From positions 1 through 64,000 of the forward strand of contig DATKFW010000005.1 of NCBI GenBank assembly GCA_035511075.1: DNA of 64,000 bases, written 5' to 3'. The translations under genes and the position numbers were made by a program. The number at the start of each line of letters is the position of its first letter. Position 1 is the stretch's first letter. Of this stretch, positions 54,195-63,956 are shown piece after piece. The DNA comes from DATAUD01 sp035511075. GTDB lineage: Bacteria > Verrucomicrobiota > Verrucomicrobiia > Limisphaerales > Palsa-1400. The notes under the pieces are model-generated. The model did no database searches. It was given only the letters and a program-made list of their open reading frames with translations, and had not been told where the DNA came from.

Positions 54195-54419
54195 ATGAGC
54201 GCGTCGGAACTACTCAAACAAGTCAAAGCATTGCCAGACGATGAACGGGAAAAGTTCTTCCTGGCAGTTCTCACTCTTGAAGAAAGGCCGTCGTCCTCAT
54301 ACAAAAGGAAGAGCAAACGTGTAACGTGGCCTGACGTGCAAGCCAGGGCCAGTCGCATCTTTGGCGAACGTGTATTGCCGAATCTGGTCCTGCTCGAACG
54401 TGAGGAAGCGACATTCTGA
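54195..54419 (+). CDS. Small antitoxin-like protein without a toxin partner
   Basis: A 74-residue charged protein beginning MSASELLKQVKALPDDEREKFFLAV, similar in feel to small helical antitoxins that precede PIN or RelE toxins. No toxin gene follows; the next gene runs the other way. It could be an orphan antitoxin or a relic. The ribosome-binding site is weak (AGGAT directly before ATG). Confidence 0.45.
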   Translation: MSASELLKQVKALPDDEREKFFLAVLTLEERPSSSYKRKSKRVTWPDVQARASRIFGERVLPNLVLLEREEATF

Positions 54420-54469
54420 GAGGGATGGGTCATTACGCTGGCAGCAGTTTTCTCGTTTTTTTAAATTCC

Positions 54470-57400
54470 TCATTCCAGCGGCTGAAGTCCGATCGTTCCG
54501 TTGAGACTCGCCAGATACTCGGTGGACTTGACGCTGTGATAAGAGTCCCACGCTGCGTCCAACTTTTTCCGGATGCCCAGGCGTTGGGCTTCTTCCGCGT
54601 AGTTTTTCTTCTTGAGAAAATTTTCGAGGTAGGTGGCGTGGTTTCGCCAAAGTTGGACGTCGTGCCGTTGCTTGGCCGCCAGGCGCTCGGCGTACCAGCC
54701 GCTTGCCATCACACTTTCCCGCGTAAAGAGCGAGCGGAATTCCGCGTGGTTAACCCCGCGCCCTTCGTGCTGGCCGTGCGCCATTATGTGCAGCAGCGCC
54801 TTGAGCGGCGGGCACGCCATCTCAATGCTCCCGTCGGCAAAGTAGCCTTCCGCCACCCGCTGATGGGTGCCGACAATGTTGTCCACCCCGTCGGCAAAGA
54901 TCGCCATATCCTGCTTTTCCGGCCGCAACATTTCCTCCGGGAACACGGCGTGCGGATAGTTAAACACGCGTCCGAAAAAAGTGCGGACAAAACTGGCCGT
55001 CATCCGGTAGCCGAGCCGGCTGGCCGGGACCGTCTGGCCATTAAATTGGATGTCCTCGCATTTCTCGAAGAACCCGTTTTGTATCAAGAATGACGCCGAC
55101 CGTTCCGCCGGTTGCATTCGGCACCATACTTCCGGGATCAGCAGGCTGACGTCGTGATCGACCCGCGCCTTTGGCCCGATATGCCCCGCCGAGGAGATGA
55201 AAACGTCGTAGCCGGTGACGGCATAGGAAACCAGGGTGGCGTTCAAGTCGATAATGGGCGGCAGCGCGTTAAACGGACCCTTGGTTAGCGCGCCTTCCGA
55301 GCCGGCCCCGGTCGTCGAGGGCGACTTGCCGGTCATGCTCGAAATAAATTCCATGAACAACTCCGGCAATTCCATGTAGTGAATCGGATTGAACACGGCC
55401 AGCGAGCGGATGCCCGCGGCTGCGTCCGGCGGATTGTTCCGCCGCCCGGGAACGACAAGATTGACCGGCGTATAGACGGGCATTGACAGCGGGATGCGGC
55501 GCTGCAAGCGCGTCGCCGTTTCGGCGGCGTAGGATTCCCGCGCGTTGACCAAATCAGGGCGCCTTTGCAGGTAGCGTGGATTCCGGGACGGCCGCCCATC
55601 GACCATCCTGGGGTGGGCCGAAGAGGCGAAATAGCGCGGACTGCTGTTGCCTTTTGAGGCCTCCAGAATCAAGTGCTGCATCGGCTCGCTGTAAGTGGCG
55701 AACCCGATGGAATCCTCCACCAGGTCCCGCGCGTCCTGGCCCGTCAGCGGTTGAAAATTGGACAGAAAATTGCCCGGCTCCGACAAGTCCTTCTCCGTCT
55801 GTTTGTCGTACCCGCGGTGGATGGCGTCGTCGGGCCGTTGGAAGAGGCGATTCTCCGTATTGTAAACAAATTTGACTGACGGATTTGTGTAGTCCGGGTT
55901 CAAGTTCCGAAGGGCCGCGGCGGGAACCACGACCGACGCCGTGATGTCGTCCTCCATTTGCAATTTGGCCGCCGGATGGAAATCCTTGCGCAAACCAAAA
56001 ACGCGCCAGGAGCCATCGGCCTCGTATCCGACGCGCAGAAAATTGGAGATCAGCTTCCGATTGTCGCACTTCAATTCGTTGCCCGGCGTCCCGTTGATGA
56101 TATCCACGCTGAAATGCTCCCGCCAGCGGCCCTCCCACGAGGGTTTGTAGAACCGTTTGACCACGAACAGCAGCTCCAAAAGATATTGCGGAATCGAACC
56201 GAGCCACTGATTGAATGGGTCCGAGTAATCACGCTCCGACGGCGTGAATAATTTAATCACTGAACCCAGCGAACGCTCCGAACTGAGGATCGGACGCGTG
56301 TCCGAGCCTTTTTTCGCCGGGTCCCGAAACCGCCCGGAATAATCCCGCGCCAGAAGCTCCTCCAGCGAATCGAAGTCCCGCTTGAAATCCGCCGTGAAAA
56401 CGGCGCCGTGAATAATCGCGTCGCCGATGGATTTGGAAATTTCCGATTTGCCGCCCCCGGAGACGGTGCTCGGCTTATGGCAGAGAGTCGGTTCCGATAC
56501 CGTGCCGATCAGCCGCCATGTGCGGTTGGGCGACGGCTTCTCGACCCGCACCCGGTAACCCGAAGGGCGAATGTAGGTTCTGCCGGCGACCAGCTTGATC
56601 GACTTTGGGCCGGTGTCGCCGGACCATGTGACGGTTTGCTTGCGCAGATCGAATTGAACGTCGCGCGGCACGTAAATGATGTCGGGATACCGCTTGTCAA
56701 TAGCATACCCTTCCGGCTGCAATTCCATCGCCTCCCCCGCCAGCTTGAGGGCTTCCTGGAATGAATGGCCGCGGTAGCGCACGTGTTTGTCGGCATCGAA
56801 CTCCTCGCCCAGATCGTAGCTCGGATAAACCAGCGCCCCGCCGGCGTGCTCCTCCTCGCAGAGGCCGTGCAGATTGGCGGAGTAACTGATCTGCGTCTTG
56901 ACCTCCTTCTTGCAATAGCCGAAGTAATTGTCCGCGATGATCGTGACGATGACGCCGCGCTCATCGCGCGCCGTGATTTTGAAGGCCCCGCCGTCGTTGT
57001 AAAATTCGTTCTCGTTTTTCCAGCACATCGCGTCGCGGCGCTGGCGTTGGCTGGCCGCGTCCCAATGCGGCAGCCCGAGCGCCTTCTTGGTGGCCCTGAC
57101 CAGATGCGGCGCCAGGATGACGCACCCGGTGTGGCCGGTCCAATGCTCGACGTCCAGCCCCGCGTCATTCTCCGGCAGGAACGGGTCCCCGGCGTTGCCG
57201 AAAATCGATTCCACGAAATCCAGGTTGCTGACCAGGGTGCCCGGCGCGAAAAATCGGATTTCCATCGATTTTTCCTCCGTGAAACCCGCCACCGCCGGAC
57301 ACACCACCGGCCTAAGAAGCAACGAAACAAAACATTCCGCCTGCGCCTCCTGGGTTGAAGTAAAGGGCAGACGCAACAACTCCGCCGGCGGCGTCAGCGC

Positions 57401-57916
57401 CAGATTGAGTAGCTGTCCAAAAACCATTTTCGGCACGGCCCTTTTGTCGTCGGGAATCGGCAAGCCGCCTTCGGCAACATGAAAAACCCCCTGCGTGGTG
57501 CGGCGGTCACTGGCTGGATTGTGCAGAACGCCCTGGGCCAGCCGATACGAGCTGACGATATCGGACGCGAAATCGTCGCGGTCGGGCGGCAGCGACAACT
57601 CGCGCGCCAACCCAGCGCTATCCAGGACAAACGTCCGCGAGGGCCACGCGACACTTAGACCCGTGTCGTAGAGGTAGTCGCGTAAAAAGTGATCGATACG
57701 CCAGTCCGCCGGGCAGAGATAATCGGCCAGCAGGCGCATCGTCTCCTTCTGGCGGGAGAACATCGGCGCGGCCAATCCGGGAAGCGCGCTGGTGGCGCCG
57801 TTGCCGAAAACCGGGCAACCGGTCATCGCCAACCGCAGGTTAATGCCTTCAATGAGGGTCGCATCGAGCCGGCCCTGCTGGGTTCCGTTCGCCTGTGTAG
57901 TAATATCCGACGTCAT
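54470..57916 (-). CDS. Probable PPi-type phosphoenolpyruvate carboxykinase
   Basis: A 1148-residue cytoplasmic protein. Its sequence matches what I recall of the diphosphate-dependent PEP carboxykinases (about 1130 residues, Propionibacterium, Entamoeba), which interconvert oxaloacetate plus PPi with PEP, CO2 and Pi. Conserved blocks include RRTTQGVFHVAEGGLPIPDDK, GNAGDPFLPENDA, HWTGHTGCVILAPH, IVTIIADNYFGYCKKEVKTQ, EEEHAGGALVYPSY and a P-loop-like VSGGGKSEISKSI. It shows none of the usual ATP- or GTP-PEPCK length or motif layout. As a single-copy metabolic gene it stands alone between a small antitoxin-like gene and a HAD phosphatase. The assignment is by memory of the family and should be confirmed by search. 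Confidence 0.72.
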   Translation of the reverse strand: MTSDITTQANGTQQGRLDATLIEGINLRLAMTGCPVFGNGATSALPGLAAPMFSRQKETMRLLADYLCPADWRIDHFLRDYLYDTGLSVAWPSRTFVLDSAGLARELSLPPDRDDFASDIVSSYRLAQGVLHNPASDRRTTQGVFHVAEGGLPIPDDKRAVPKMVFGQLLNLALTPPAELLRLPFTSTQEAQAECFVSLLLRPVVCPAVAGFTEEKSMEIRFFAPGTLVSNLDFVESIFGNAGDPFLPENDAGLDVEHWTGHTGCVILAPHLVRATKKALGLPHWDAASQRQRRDAMCWKNENEFYNDGGAFKITARDERGVIVTIIADNYFGYCKKEVKTQISYSANLHGLCEEEHAGGALVYPSYDLGEEFDADKHVRYRGHSFQEALKLAGEAMELQPEGYAIDKRYPDIIYVPRDVQFDLRKQTVTWSGDTGPKSIKLVAGRTYIRPSGYRVRVEKPSPNRTWRLIGTVSEPTLCHKPSTVSGGGKSEISKSIGDAIIHGAVFTADFKRDFDSLEELLARDYSGRFRDPAKKGSDTRPILSSERSLGSVIKLFTPSERDYSDPFNQWLGSIPQYLLELLFVVKRFYKPSWEGRWREHFSVDIINGTPGNELKCDNRKLISNFLRVGYEADGSWRVFGLRKDFHPAAKLQMEDDITASVVVPAAALRNLNPDYTNPSVKFVYNTENRLFQRPDDAIHRGYDKQTEKDLSEPGNFLSNFQPLTGQDARDLVEDSIGFATYSEPMQHLILEASKGNSSPRYFASSAHPRMVDGRPSRNPRYLQRRPDLVNARESYAAETATRLQRRIPLSMPVYTPVNLVVPGRRNNPPDAAAGIRSLAVFNPIHYMELPELFMEFISSMTGKSPSTTGAGSEGALTKGPFNALPPIIDLNATLVSYAVTGYDVFISSAGHIGPKARVDHDVSLLIPEVWCRMQPAERSASFLIQNGFFEKCEDIQFNGQTVPASRLGYRMTASFVRTFFGRVFNYPHAVFPEEMLRPEKQDMAIFADGVDNIVGTHQRVAEGYFADGSIEMACPPLKALLHIMAHGQHEGRGVNHAEFRSLFTRESVMASGWYAERLAAKQRHDVQLWRNHATYLENFLKKKNYAEEAQRLGIRKKLDAAWDSYHSVKSTEYLASLNGTIGLQPLE

Positions 57917-58026
57917 GTCGGGAAAATATCATGCGGATAAACGGAGAGATTTGCACGCTTTTCTTTGATGCTCCCGGCAATTCCGGGATTTGATGACCAG
58001 GAAGCGCAGCCGTCTCGCCCGCGATT

Positions 58027-58944
58027 CTATTTTGTCATGGCGGGTCTGGGGCGGGGCTTGTAAAAGGCAAAAATATCGGTTTGATGCCTGACGCGCGCAT
58101 GGTCGCCGTGCAAGCCCGAGGGGTCCAGCACGGCGTGGCCCGGCTCGACGGTGGTTTTGCCTGTTTTGATCTCCTCAATAAGGTCCCCAACTGATTGCAG
58201 AATGCGCGTGGGCTGGTAAACGTAGTCGCCGACCGTCTCAAATTGCGTGGAACCGGTCAGGACTAAGAAGGAAGGCATGCCGGCCTCGAACGCCCCGCGG
58301 ATATCCGTTTCCATCGTGTCCCCAATCATCACAATCTGTTTGGGCGGCGTCAGGGCCAGCGCGTTGAGACGGACGCGCGCCTGATGGAACATGAAACCGT
58401 TTGGTTTGCCCAAATAGTAGGCGCGCCGTCCGGAACTGGCTTCCAGAAACGCCGCCGTCGCCCCGGCTCCGGGCCGCGTCTTTTCACTCGACACGGGGCA
58501 CCAGTTGTCCGGATTGGTCGCCACCAACCGCGCTCCGCGCTCGATGCATTCATGGGCCTTTGCCAGTTTCTCCATCGTCGTTGCCCCCTCGCCAACCACG
58601 ACGTAGTGGGGCCGGATGGTGTCGTTGGGAATCTTGCGTTCGTTCAACGCCGCCAGCAGGCCGCCTTCACCGAGGGCGAAGACGGTGCAATTAGGGTCTG
58701 CCGCGCAAAGAAAGTCCGCCGTGTTTAGCGCCGAAGTGTAGAAATGCCGCCGCGTCAAACCATGAATGCCCAGGTGACCCATGCGCACGACCAGGTCGTC
58801 CGGCGTGGGGGCGGAATTATTGGTGACGAAGATAAAGGGAGTGCTGCTGGCCACCAGGGCCTGCACAAACTCGGCCGCCCCCGCGATCAATTGATTCTCC
58901 CTATATACGACTCCATCCATGTCAATCAGGTAACCTGTTTTCAT
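58027..58944 (-). CDS. HAD-IIA family sugar-phosphate phosphatase (NagD-like)
   Basis: A 305-residue hydrolase starting at ATG 58944 (MKTGYLIDMDGVVYREN). Motif I DMDGV contains the nucleophile Asp, motif II is TNNSAPTPDD, and motif III/IV GKPNGFMF ... VMIGDTMETDIRGAFEAGM provides the remaining acidic pair. HAD-IIA members (NagD, phosphoglycolate and nitrophenyl phosphatases) dephosphorylate small sugar or nucleotide phosphates. The substrate is undetermined. Unlike most HAD-IIA proteins it has an additional C-terminal tail of about 35 residues rich in Arg and Pro. Confidence 0.88.
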   Translation of the reverse strand: MKTGYLIDMDGVVYRENQLIAGAAEFVQALVASSTPFIFVTNNSAPTPDDLVVRMGHLGIHGLTRRHFYTSALNTADFLCAADPNCTVFALGEGGLLAALNERKIPNDTIRPHYVVVGEGATTMEKLAKAHECIERGARLVATNPDNWCPVSSEKTRPGAGATAAFLEASSGRRAYYLGKPNGFMFHQARVRLNALALTPPKQIVMIGDTMETDIRGAFEAGMPSFLVLTGSTQFETVGDYVYQPTRILQSVGDLIEEIKTGKTTVEPGHAVLDPSGLHGDHARVRHQTDIFAFYKPRPRPAMTK

Positions 58945-59092
58945 AATCGAGCCTTTCGTTAAAAAAATAATTCTCCGACGCTCCAATGATTGGGAAAAAA
59001 AACGACCGAAGAATCGCTGCCGGGTAATGGCAACTCCGGGAATACTACACCCATCCCGCCACAATAGCGAGAACTAAAAAAGTATCACCCAG

Positions 59093-59992
59093 TCACTGGC
59101 CTGGAATTGCGAATGCCGCCACCAGCGCCCGATGGTCCGAGGCCAGTCCCCAGTCGGGCGAAGCCAGGATATAGGTCTCCGACTTTACCCAAAGTTTTTC
59201 TATCGCGTGACTGAGCAGGATGTAGTCAATGCGGGCGAATACGTCTTCCTTGCTATAGTATTGCGTCCATGTGATCCGGCGCGAGTCGGGATCGTCGGCG
59301 CCGTTGCGTTCGGCCGGACGCGTGTCAAAAAGGCGCGTTTTTCCGCGGCCGAGAATCGTCCGCAGCGGCTTGGAATCTTGAAGATCGTTGAAATCCCCCA
59401 GGACGACGAGGTTCAAATCCGGATCGTCAGTCAGGCGGGCATCGATTGCGCGGCGCAGAGCGAGGGACTCCTGGTAACGCCATTCCGCCTCGTCGGCAAC
59501 CGGCGAAGGAACGCGCGACTTGAGGTGGGCCGCGATGAGCGTAAGACGAAAACGCGGGTTGACCTGTATCTCCAGGTCCGCGAATCCGCGTTTGACTTCC
59601 AGGCGGCGGCCGTCGAGGAGGAAGGTTTCGTTGGTGTGCGAGCGCCGGGAAACAATCGGAAAACGGCTTAGAACGCTCAGATGAATATTGGTGTCGTAAG
59701 CAGTGACAAGTTCCCAAAAGGGCAGGTCCAGCCCGCCGGCTTTGAGGCCAGCTTCCAATTGAAGCAGCGCGTTGCTCGAACCGATTTCCTGCAACGCGAT
59801 GACATCCGGATGAAGAGCCAGGATGCTGTCCCGCACCCTCGCCTCGGACGCGGCGGACTTGCCCCGGCGCGTGGAGTTCCCGGCGTCCAGGTAGTTCTCC
59901 ACGTTGAAGGTGGCAACACGAAGGAGGACCTGCGGCGCCGCCCAGGCGGCGGGCAGGAGGCAAAGCCAGAACACGAGACAAAGACGGCGCAT
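59093..59992 (-). CDS. Secreted endonuclease/exonuclease/phosphatase-family protein
   Basis: A 299-residue protein starting at ATG 59992 with a signal peptide (MRRLCLVFWLCLLPAAWA). The EEP fold is shown by VATFNVENYLD, DVIALQEIGS, IAAHLKSR, VVLGDFNDLQDS, and the terminal SDHRALVA, all expected metal and phosphate-binding positions. Exported EEP members act as nucleases or phospholipid/inositol phosphatases. It is divergent from glgB, 72 bp apart. Confidence 0.88.
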   Translation of the reverse strand: MRRLCLVFWLCLLPAAWAAPQVLLRVATFNVENYLDAGNSTRRGKSAASEARVRDSILALHPDVIALQEIGSSNALLQLEAGLKAGGLDLPFWELVTAYDTNIHLSVLSRFPIVSRRSHTNETFLLDGRRLEVKRGFADLEIQVNPRFRLTLIAAHLKSRVPSPVADEAEWRYQESLALRRAIDARLTDDPDLNLVVLGDFNDLQDSKPLRTILGRGKTRLFDTRPAERNGADDPDSRRITWTQYYSKEDVFARIDYILLSHAIEKLWVKSETYILASPDWGLASDHRALVAAFAIPGQ

Positions 59993-60064
59993 GACAGAGT
60001 CCCAATCTTGAATTTTCAAATTTGAAATTTCAATTCGATTCTTTCGTGTTACGTTGCCGCTGTC

Positions 60065-62272
60065 ATGATTCTCACTAATCAAGAGGCCGACAGCATTGTC
60101 GAGACGCGGCACCGCTCGCCCCACGAACTTTTGGGGATGCACAAATTCGGGGATGGATCAGGCATGGTGGCGCGCGTGTACTGGCCCGGGGCGGTCGAAG
60201 TGGAGGTGGCGCCTGTTCACGAGAAGGACAAACCTCGATTCAAACTCGAGCAGGTTCGCCCCGGCCTCTTTGAGGGAAGCACCACCAAAGCCGCCAGCGT
60301 TTATGCCTATGACCTGATCGTCACTCTCGGGGACGGCACCAAACTGCGAACACGCGACGCCTATTCCTTCCTGCCGACCCTGGGGGAAACCGACCTATAC
60401 CTGTTTGGCCGGGGGGACGAACGGCGCATTTACGACAAACTCGGCGCCCATTTGCACACCATCGACGGCATCGCGGGCACCAGCTTCGCCGTCTGGGCGC
60501 CGTCGGCCCAGCGCGTCAGCGTCGTCGGCGATTTCAATGGCTGGGATGGCCGGCGTCACCCGATGCGAGCGCTGGGGTCGTCGGGCGTTTGGGAAATTTT
60601 TGTTCCCGGCGTCGGAGAAGGGACACATTACAAGTTTGAGATCAAAACGCAGAACGGCGCCCTGATACTAAAAACGGACCCCTACGGCTTCTTTTTCGAA
60701 AGAATGCCCAAGAACGCCTCGATTGTCTGGAACAACAGCAAGTTCAAGTGGGAGGACCAGGCATGGCTGGAGAAGCGGGCGGCGCGCGAGCCGTTGCGCA
60801 GCCCGATGAGCATCTATGAAGTGCATCTGGGTTCGTGGATGAAGAAGAACAAGTTCGAATCGCTGAGTTATCGCGAGCTCGCGGAGCCGCTGGCGGCTTA
60901 CGTTCAGAATATGGGATTCACGCATGTAGAGTTCATGCCGGTGGCGGAGCACGCGTTTTATCCCTCGTGGGGTTACCAGGTGACGGGCTTTTACGCGCCG
61001 ACGAGCCGGTTCGGCACGCCGGACGATTTCCAATACCTGGTCAATCAACTGCATCGGGCCGGCGTGGGTGTGCTGCTGGATTGGGTGCCAGCTCATTTTC
61101 CAAGGGACGATTGGGCGCTGGCGCGCTTCGACGGTTCGGCCCTTTATGAACATGAAGACCCGCGCCGGGGCGCGCACCAGGATTGGGGCACCTTGATTTT
61201 CAATTATGGACGGCATGAAGTCCGCAATTTCCTCGTGGCCAATGCCCTTTTTTGGTGCCACCGTTTTCATATTGACGGCCTGCGTGTCGATGCCGTGGCC
61301 TCGATGCTCTATCTGGATTATTCCCGCAAGGCGGGGGAATGGCTTCCCAACCAATATGGGGGGCGCGAAAATCTCGAGGCGGTGGATTTTCTCAAGCATT
61401 TCAACCACGTAGTGCAAACGGAATGTCCGGGCGCGGTGACCATCGCCGAGGAATCAACGGCGTGGCCGCAGGTGACGCGCCCGCCCTATCTCGGCGGCCT
61501 CGGGTTCACGTTCAAGTGGAACATGGGTTGGATGCACGATACCCTCGGCTATTTCAGCCGGGACTCCGTCTTCAGGAAGTATCACCAGAACGACCTGACC
61601 TTCGCGATGCTTTATCATTATCACGAGAATTTCATCCTGCCTCTTTCGCACGACGAAATTGTCCATGGCAAGGGATCCCTGCTGGCCAAAATGCCCGGCG
61701 ACGACTGGCAGCGTTTCGCCAACCTGCGCGCACTGCTGGCGTACCAATGGTTCTTTCCGGGCAAGCAAATGGTGATGATGAGTTCGGAGATCGGCCAAAG
61801 CTCCGAATGGGACGTCAACTCGAGCGTTGATTGGCGGCTGCTCGATGAAGGTCCCTACCATCGCGGCCTGCAGCGCCTCGTGCGTGATCTCAACCGCCTT
61901 TATCAGGATGAGCCTGCCCTGTGGGAGGCCGATTACGATTTCGGCGGCTTTTTCTGGATTGATTGCGGCGACGCCGATAATAGCGTCCTCTCGTTTGTCC
62001 GCCAAAACAAGGACGGTAGCCGGCGTCTGACGGCCATATTGAATTTGACGCCGGTATTGCGGGAGAATTATCGCGTCGGCCTGCCCCAGGGCGGCCTCTG
62101 GCGCGAAGCGTTCAATTCCGATTCGGGCTTTTACGGCGGCAGCAATCAGGGCAACTACGGCGGCGTCTATGCCCACGATTACCAGACCCACCACCAACCT
62201 TTCTCGGCTGTGTTTACGTTACCCCCGTTGAGCGTGATCGCTTTTCGTCCCGAACCGCCGGCGATCGCGTGA
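60065..62272 (+). CDS. glgB: 1,4-alpha-glucan branching enzyme
   Basis: A 735-residue GH13 enzyme that introduces alpha-1,6 branches in glycogen. An N-terminal CBM48-like region (residues about 1-120, RSPHELLGMHKF) and a second CBM48 (FAVWAPSAQRVSVVGDFNGWDGRRHPM) precede the catalytic barrel. The barrel carries GYQVTGFYAPTSRFG, the nucleophile Asp in HIDGLRVDAVASMLY, the acid Glu in TIAEESTAWP and the transition-state Asp in LPLSHDEIVHGKGSL. The length is standard. No other glycogen gene is in the window; it stands before a ClpX-like gene on the same strand. Confidence 0.96.
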   Translation: MILTNQEADSIVETRHRSPHELLGMHKFGDGSGMVARVYWPGAVEVEVAPVHEKDKPRFKLEQVRPGLFEGSTTKAASVYAYDLIVTLGDGTKLRTRDAYSFLPTLGETDLYLFGRGDERRIYDKLGAHLHTIDGIAGTSFAVWAPSAQRVSVVGDFNGWDGRRHPMRALGSSGVWEIFVPGVGEGTHYKFEIKTQNGALILKTDPYGFFFERMPKNASIVWNNSKFKWEDQAWLEKRAAREPLRSPMSIYEVHLGSWMKKNKFESLSYRELAEPLAAYVQNMGFTHVEFMPVAEHAFYPSWGYQVTGFYAPTSRFGTPDDFQYLVNQLHRAGVGVLLDWVPAHFPRDDWALARFDGSALYEHEDPRRGAHQDWGTLIFNYGRHEVRNFLVANALFWCHRFHIDGLRVDAVASMLYLDYSRKAGEWLPNQYGGRENLEAVDFLKHFNHVVQTECPGAVTIAEESTAWPQVTRPPYLGGLGFTFKWNMGWMHDTLGYFSRDSVFRKYHQNDLTFAMLYHYHENFILPLSHDEIVHGKGSLLAKMPGDDWQRFANLRALLAYQWFFPGKQMVMMSSEIGQSSEWDVNSSVDWRLLDEGPYHRGLQRLVRDLNRLYQDEPALWEADYDFGGFFWIDCGDADNSVLSFVRQNKDGSRRLTAILNLTPVLRENYRVGLPQGGLWREAFNSDSGFYGGSNQGNYGGVYAHDYQTHHQPFSAVFTLPPLSVIAFRPEPPAIA

Positions 62273-62316
62273 GTCGCATTGCGATTCTTTGGGACTGATA
62301 TAAGCTAAATCAGGAT

Positions 62317-63858
62317 ATGGACAAGCGATTATTCAATGGGCCGCCTTCGCCTGAGGAGTTCCAGCGGCAGTTACAGGAGTTCATGCGCCAGCACTTTGCC
62401 GCTGCCCCTGATTCCAAGAGCGACCTTGGCGGAGAGGCCAGTGCCCCCAACGAGCCTGCGGAAGCGAAGGATTTTTCTTTCGATAAAAAGCCGCGCGACA
62501 TCAAGGCTTACCTGGACCGCTTCGTTATCAAACAAGAGGAAGCCAAGAAGGTTTTGAGCGTTGCGCTTTGCGACCATTATCATCACGTGCGCCTGGCGAT
62601 GGAAGGGAACGACCAGGCCAATTACGCCAAGCAAAACGTTATTTTGCTCGGCCCCACGGGCGTCGGCAAAACTTACTTGATTCGCAACGCCGCCGATCTC
62701 ATCGGCGTCCCTTTTGTCAAGGCGGACGCGACCAAGTTCTCCGAAACCGGATACGTTGGCGGCGATGTCGAGGACCTCGTTCGCGAATTGCTGCGCCGCG
62801 CCGAGGGCGACTTCCGCCGGGCGCAGTATGGCATCATTTACGTCGACGAAATTGACAAAATTGCCTCGGCTCCCAACCTCTCGGGGCGCGACGTCAGCGG
62901 CCGCGGCGTGCAGACCAACCTCCTCAAGCTGATGGAGGAAACCGAAGTGCCCGCGCGCTCTCCCAATGACATCAGCGGACAAATCCAGGCGATGATGGAC
63001 TTGACCCAGCGCGGAAAAAAACCGCCGGCCGCCATCAATACCAAGCACATTTTGTTTATTGTCAGCGGGGCGTTTGAAGGGTTGGAAAAAATCGTGAAAA
63101 AACGTTTGCGCGAGGCGGCAATCGGCTTTGCCGCGCCGAGCGCCAGGGACCTCGCGGAGGCGTCGCCACTTGATCAGGCGCAGACGCGCGACTTCATCGA
63201 GTTTGGATTCGAGCCGGAGTTCATTGGCCGCCTGCCCGTGCGAGTGGTCTGCCAGGCGCTGGAGGTGGAGGACCTCTTCAACATCCTCAAAACTTCCGAG
63301 GGCAGCATTATACGGCAATACGAACAAACTTTCGCCGCTTACGGCATCGAGGTGCTCTTTCGCGACGACGGATTGCGGCGCATTGCCGAGTTGTCGGGGG
63401 ACGAATCGACCGGCGCCCGGGGACTGATGACGATTTGCGAGCGCGTGTTTCGCGATTTCAAATACGAACTGCCCTCGACCCATGTCCAGCGGTTCGTGGT
63501 GACGCGGGAATTGGTGGACAACCCCGCCGCCGAATTGCACAAGCTTTTGGGCGAGCATGAGCAGGAGGAACGGAGTGTTGCCCGGCAATTGGTCCATGAT
63601 TTTGCCGCCCGCTTCCAGGAGCATTACAAGCTGGGATTGAGTTTTACGGACGCGGCGGCGGACCGCCTGGTGGCGCTGGCGCTGGAGCAATCGGTGCCGG
63701 TGCGGGAATTGTGCGCGGCCCGTTTCAAGGATTTCCAGTTCGGTCTGAAGCTCATCTGGCAAAACACGGGCCAGAAGGACTTTGTGATTGATTCCGACGC
63801 CGTGGAGGCGCCGGACAAAATCCTCAGCGAGTGGGTGATCAAGAGTTACAGACCCTAG
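62317..63858 (+). CDS. ClpX-like AAA+ unfoldase lacking the zinc-binding domain
   Basis: A 513-residue ATPase with GPTGVGKT (Walker A), IIYVDEIDKIA (Walker B), the pore loop GYVGGD, sensor 2 region DESTGARGLMTI and EFIGRLPVRV, all as in ClpX. ClpX normally has an N-terminal four-cysteine zinc domain; here residues 1-60 hold none, and instead there is a Glu/Pro-rich stretch. About 110 extra residues follow the usual C-terminus (VTRELVDNPAAELHKLLGEHEQEE...IKSYRP). No clpP is adjacent. It may therefore be a specialised paralogue with a different adaptor or protease partner. Confidence 0.82.
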   Translation: MDKRLFNGPPSPEEFQRQLQEFMRQHFAAAPDSKSDLGGEASAPNEPAEAKDFSFDKKPRDIKAYLDRFVIKQEEAKKVLSVALCDHYHHVRLAMEGNDQANYAKQNVILLGPTGVGKTYLIRNAADLIGVPFVKADATKFSETGYVGGDVEDLVRELLRRAEGDFRRAQYGIIYVDEIDKIASAPNLSGRDVSGRGVQTNLLKLMEETEVPARSPNDISGQIQAMMDLTQRGKKPPAAINTKHILFIVSGAFEGLEKIVKKRLREAAIGFAAPSARDLAEASPLDQAQTRDFIEFGFEPEFIGRLPVRVVCQALEVEDLFNILKTSEGSIIRQYEQTFAAYGIEVLFRDDGLRRIAELSGDESTGARGLMTICERVFRDFKYELPSTHVQRFVVTRELVDNPAAELHKLLGEHEQEERSVARQLVHDFAARFQEHYKLGLSFTDAAADRLVALALEQSVPVRELCAARFKDFQFGLKLIWQNTGQKDFVIDSDAVEAPDKILSEWVIKSYRP

Positions 63859-63956
63859 AGAAAATGAGGGCAGGCAGTAGACGCCGACGCCTTGGAACCC
63901 GTACGCCTTAGGGACAAACAAAAACATTCTGAATCCATCGTTTCCGGAAATTTTCG

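Noticed and set aside
62371..63927. 518-codon minus-strand open frame
   Set aside because: Antisense shadow of the ClpX-like gene, whose Walker motifs are unambiguous.
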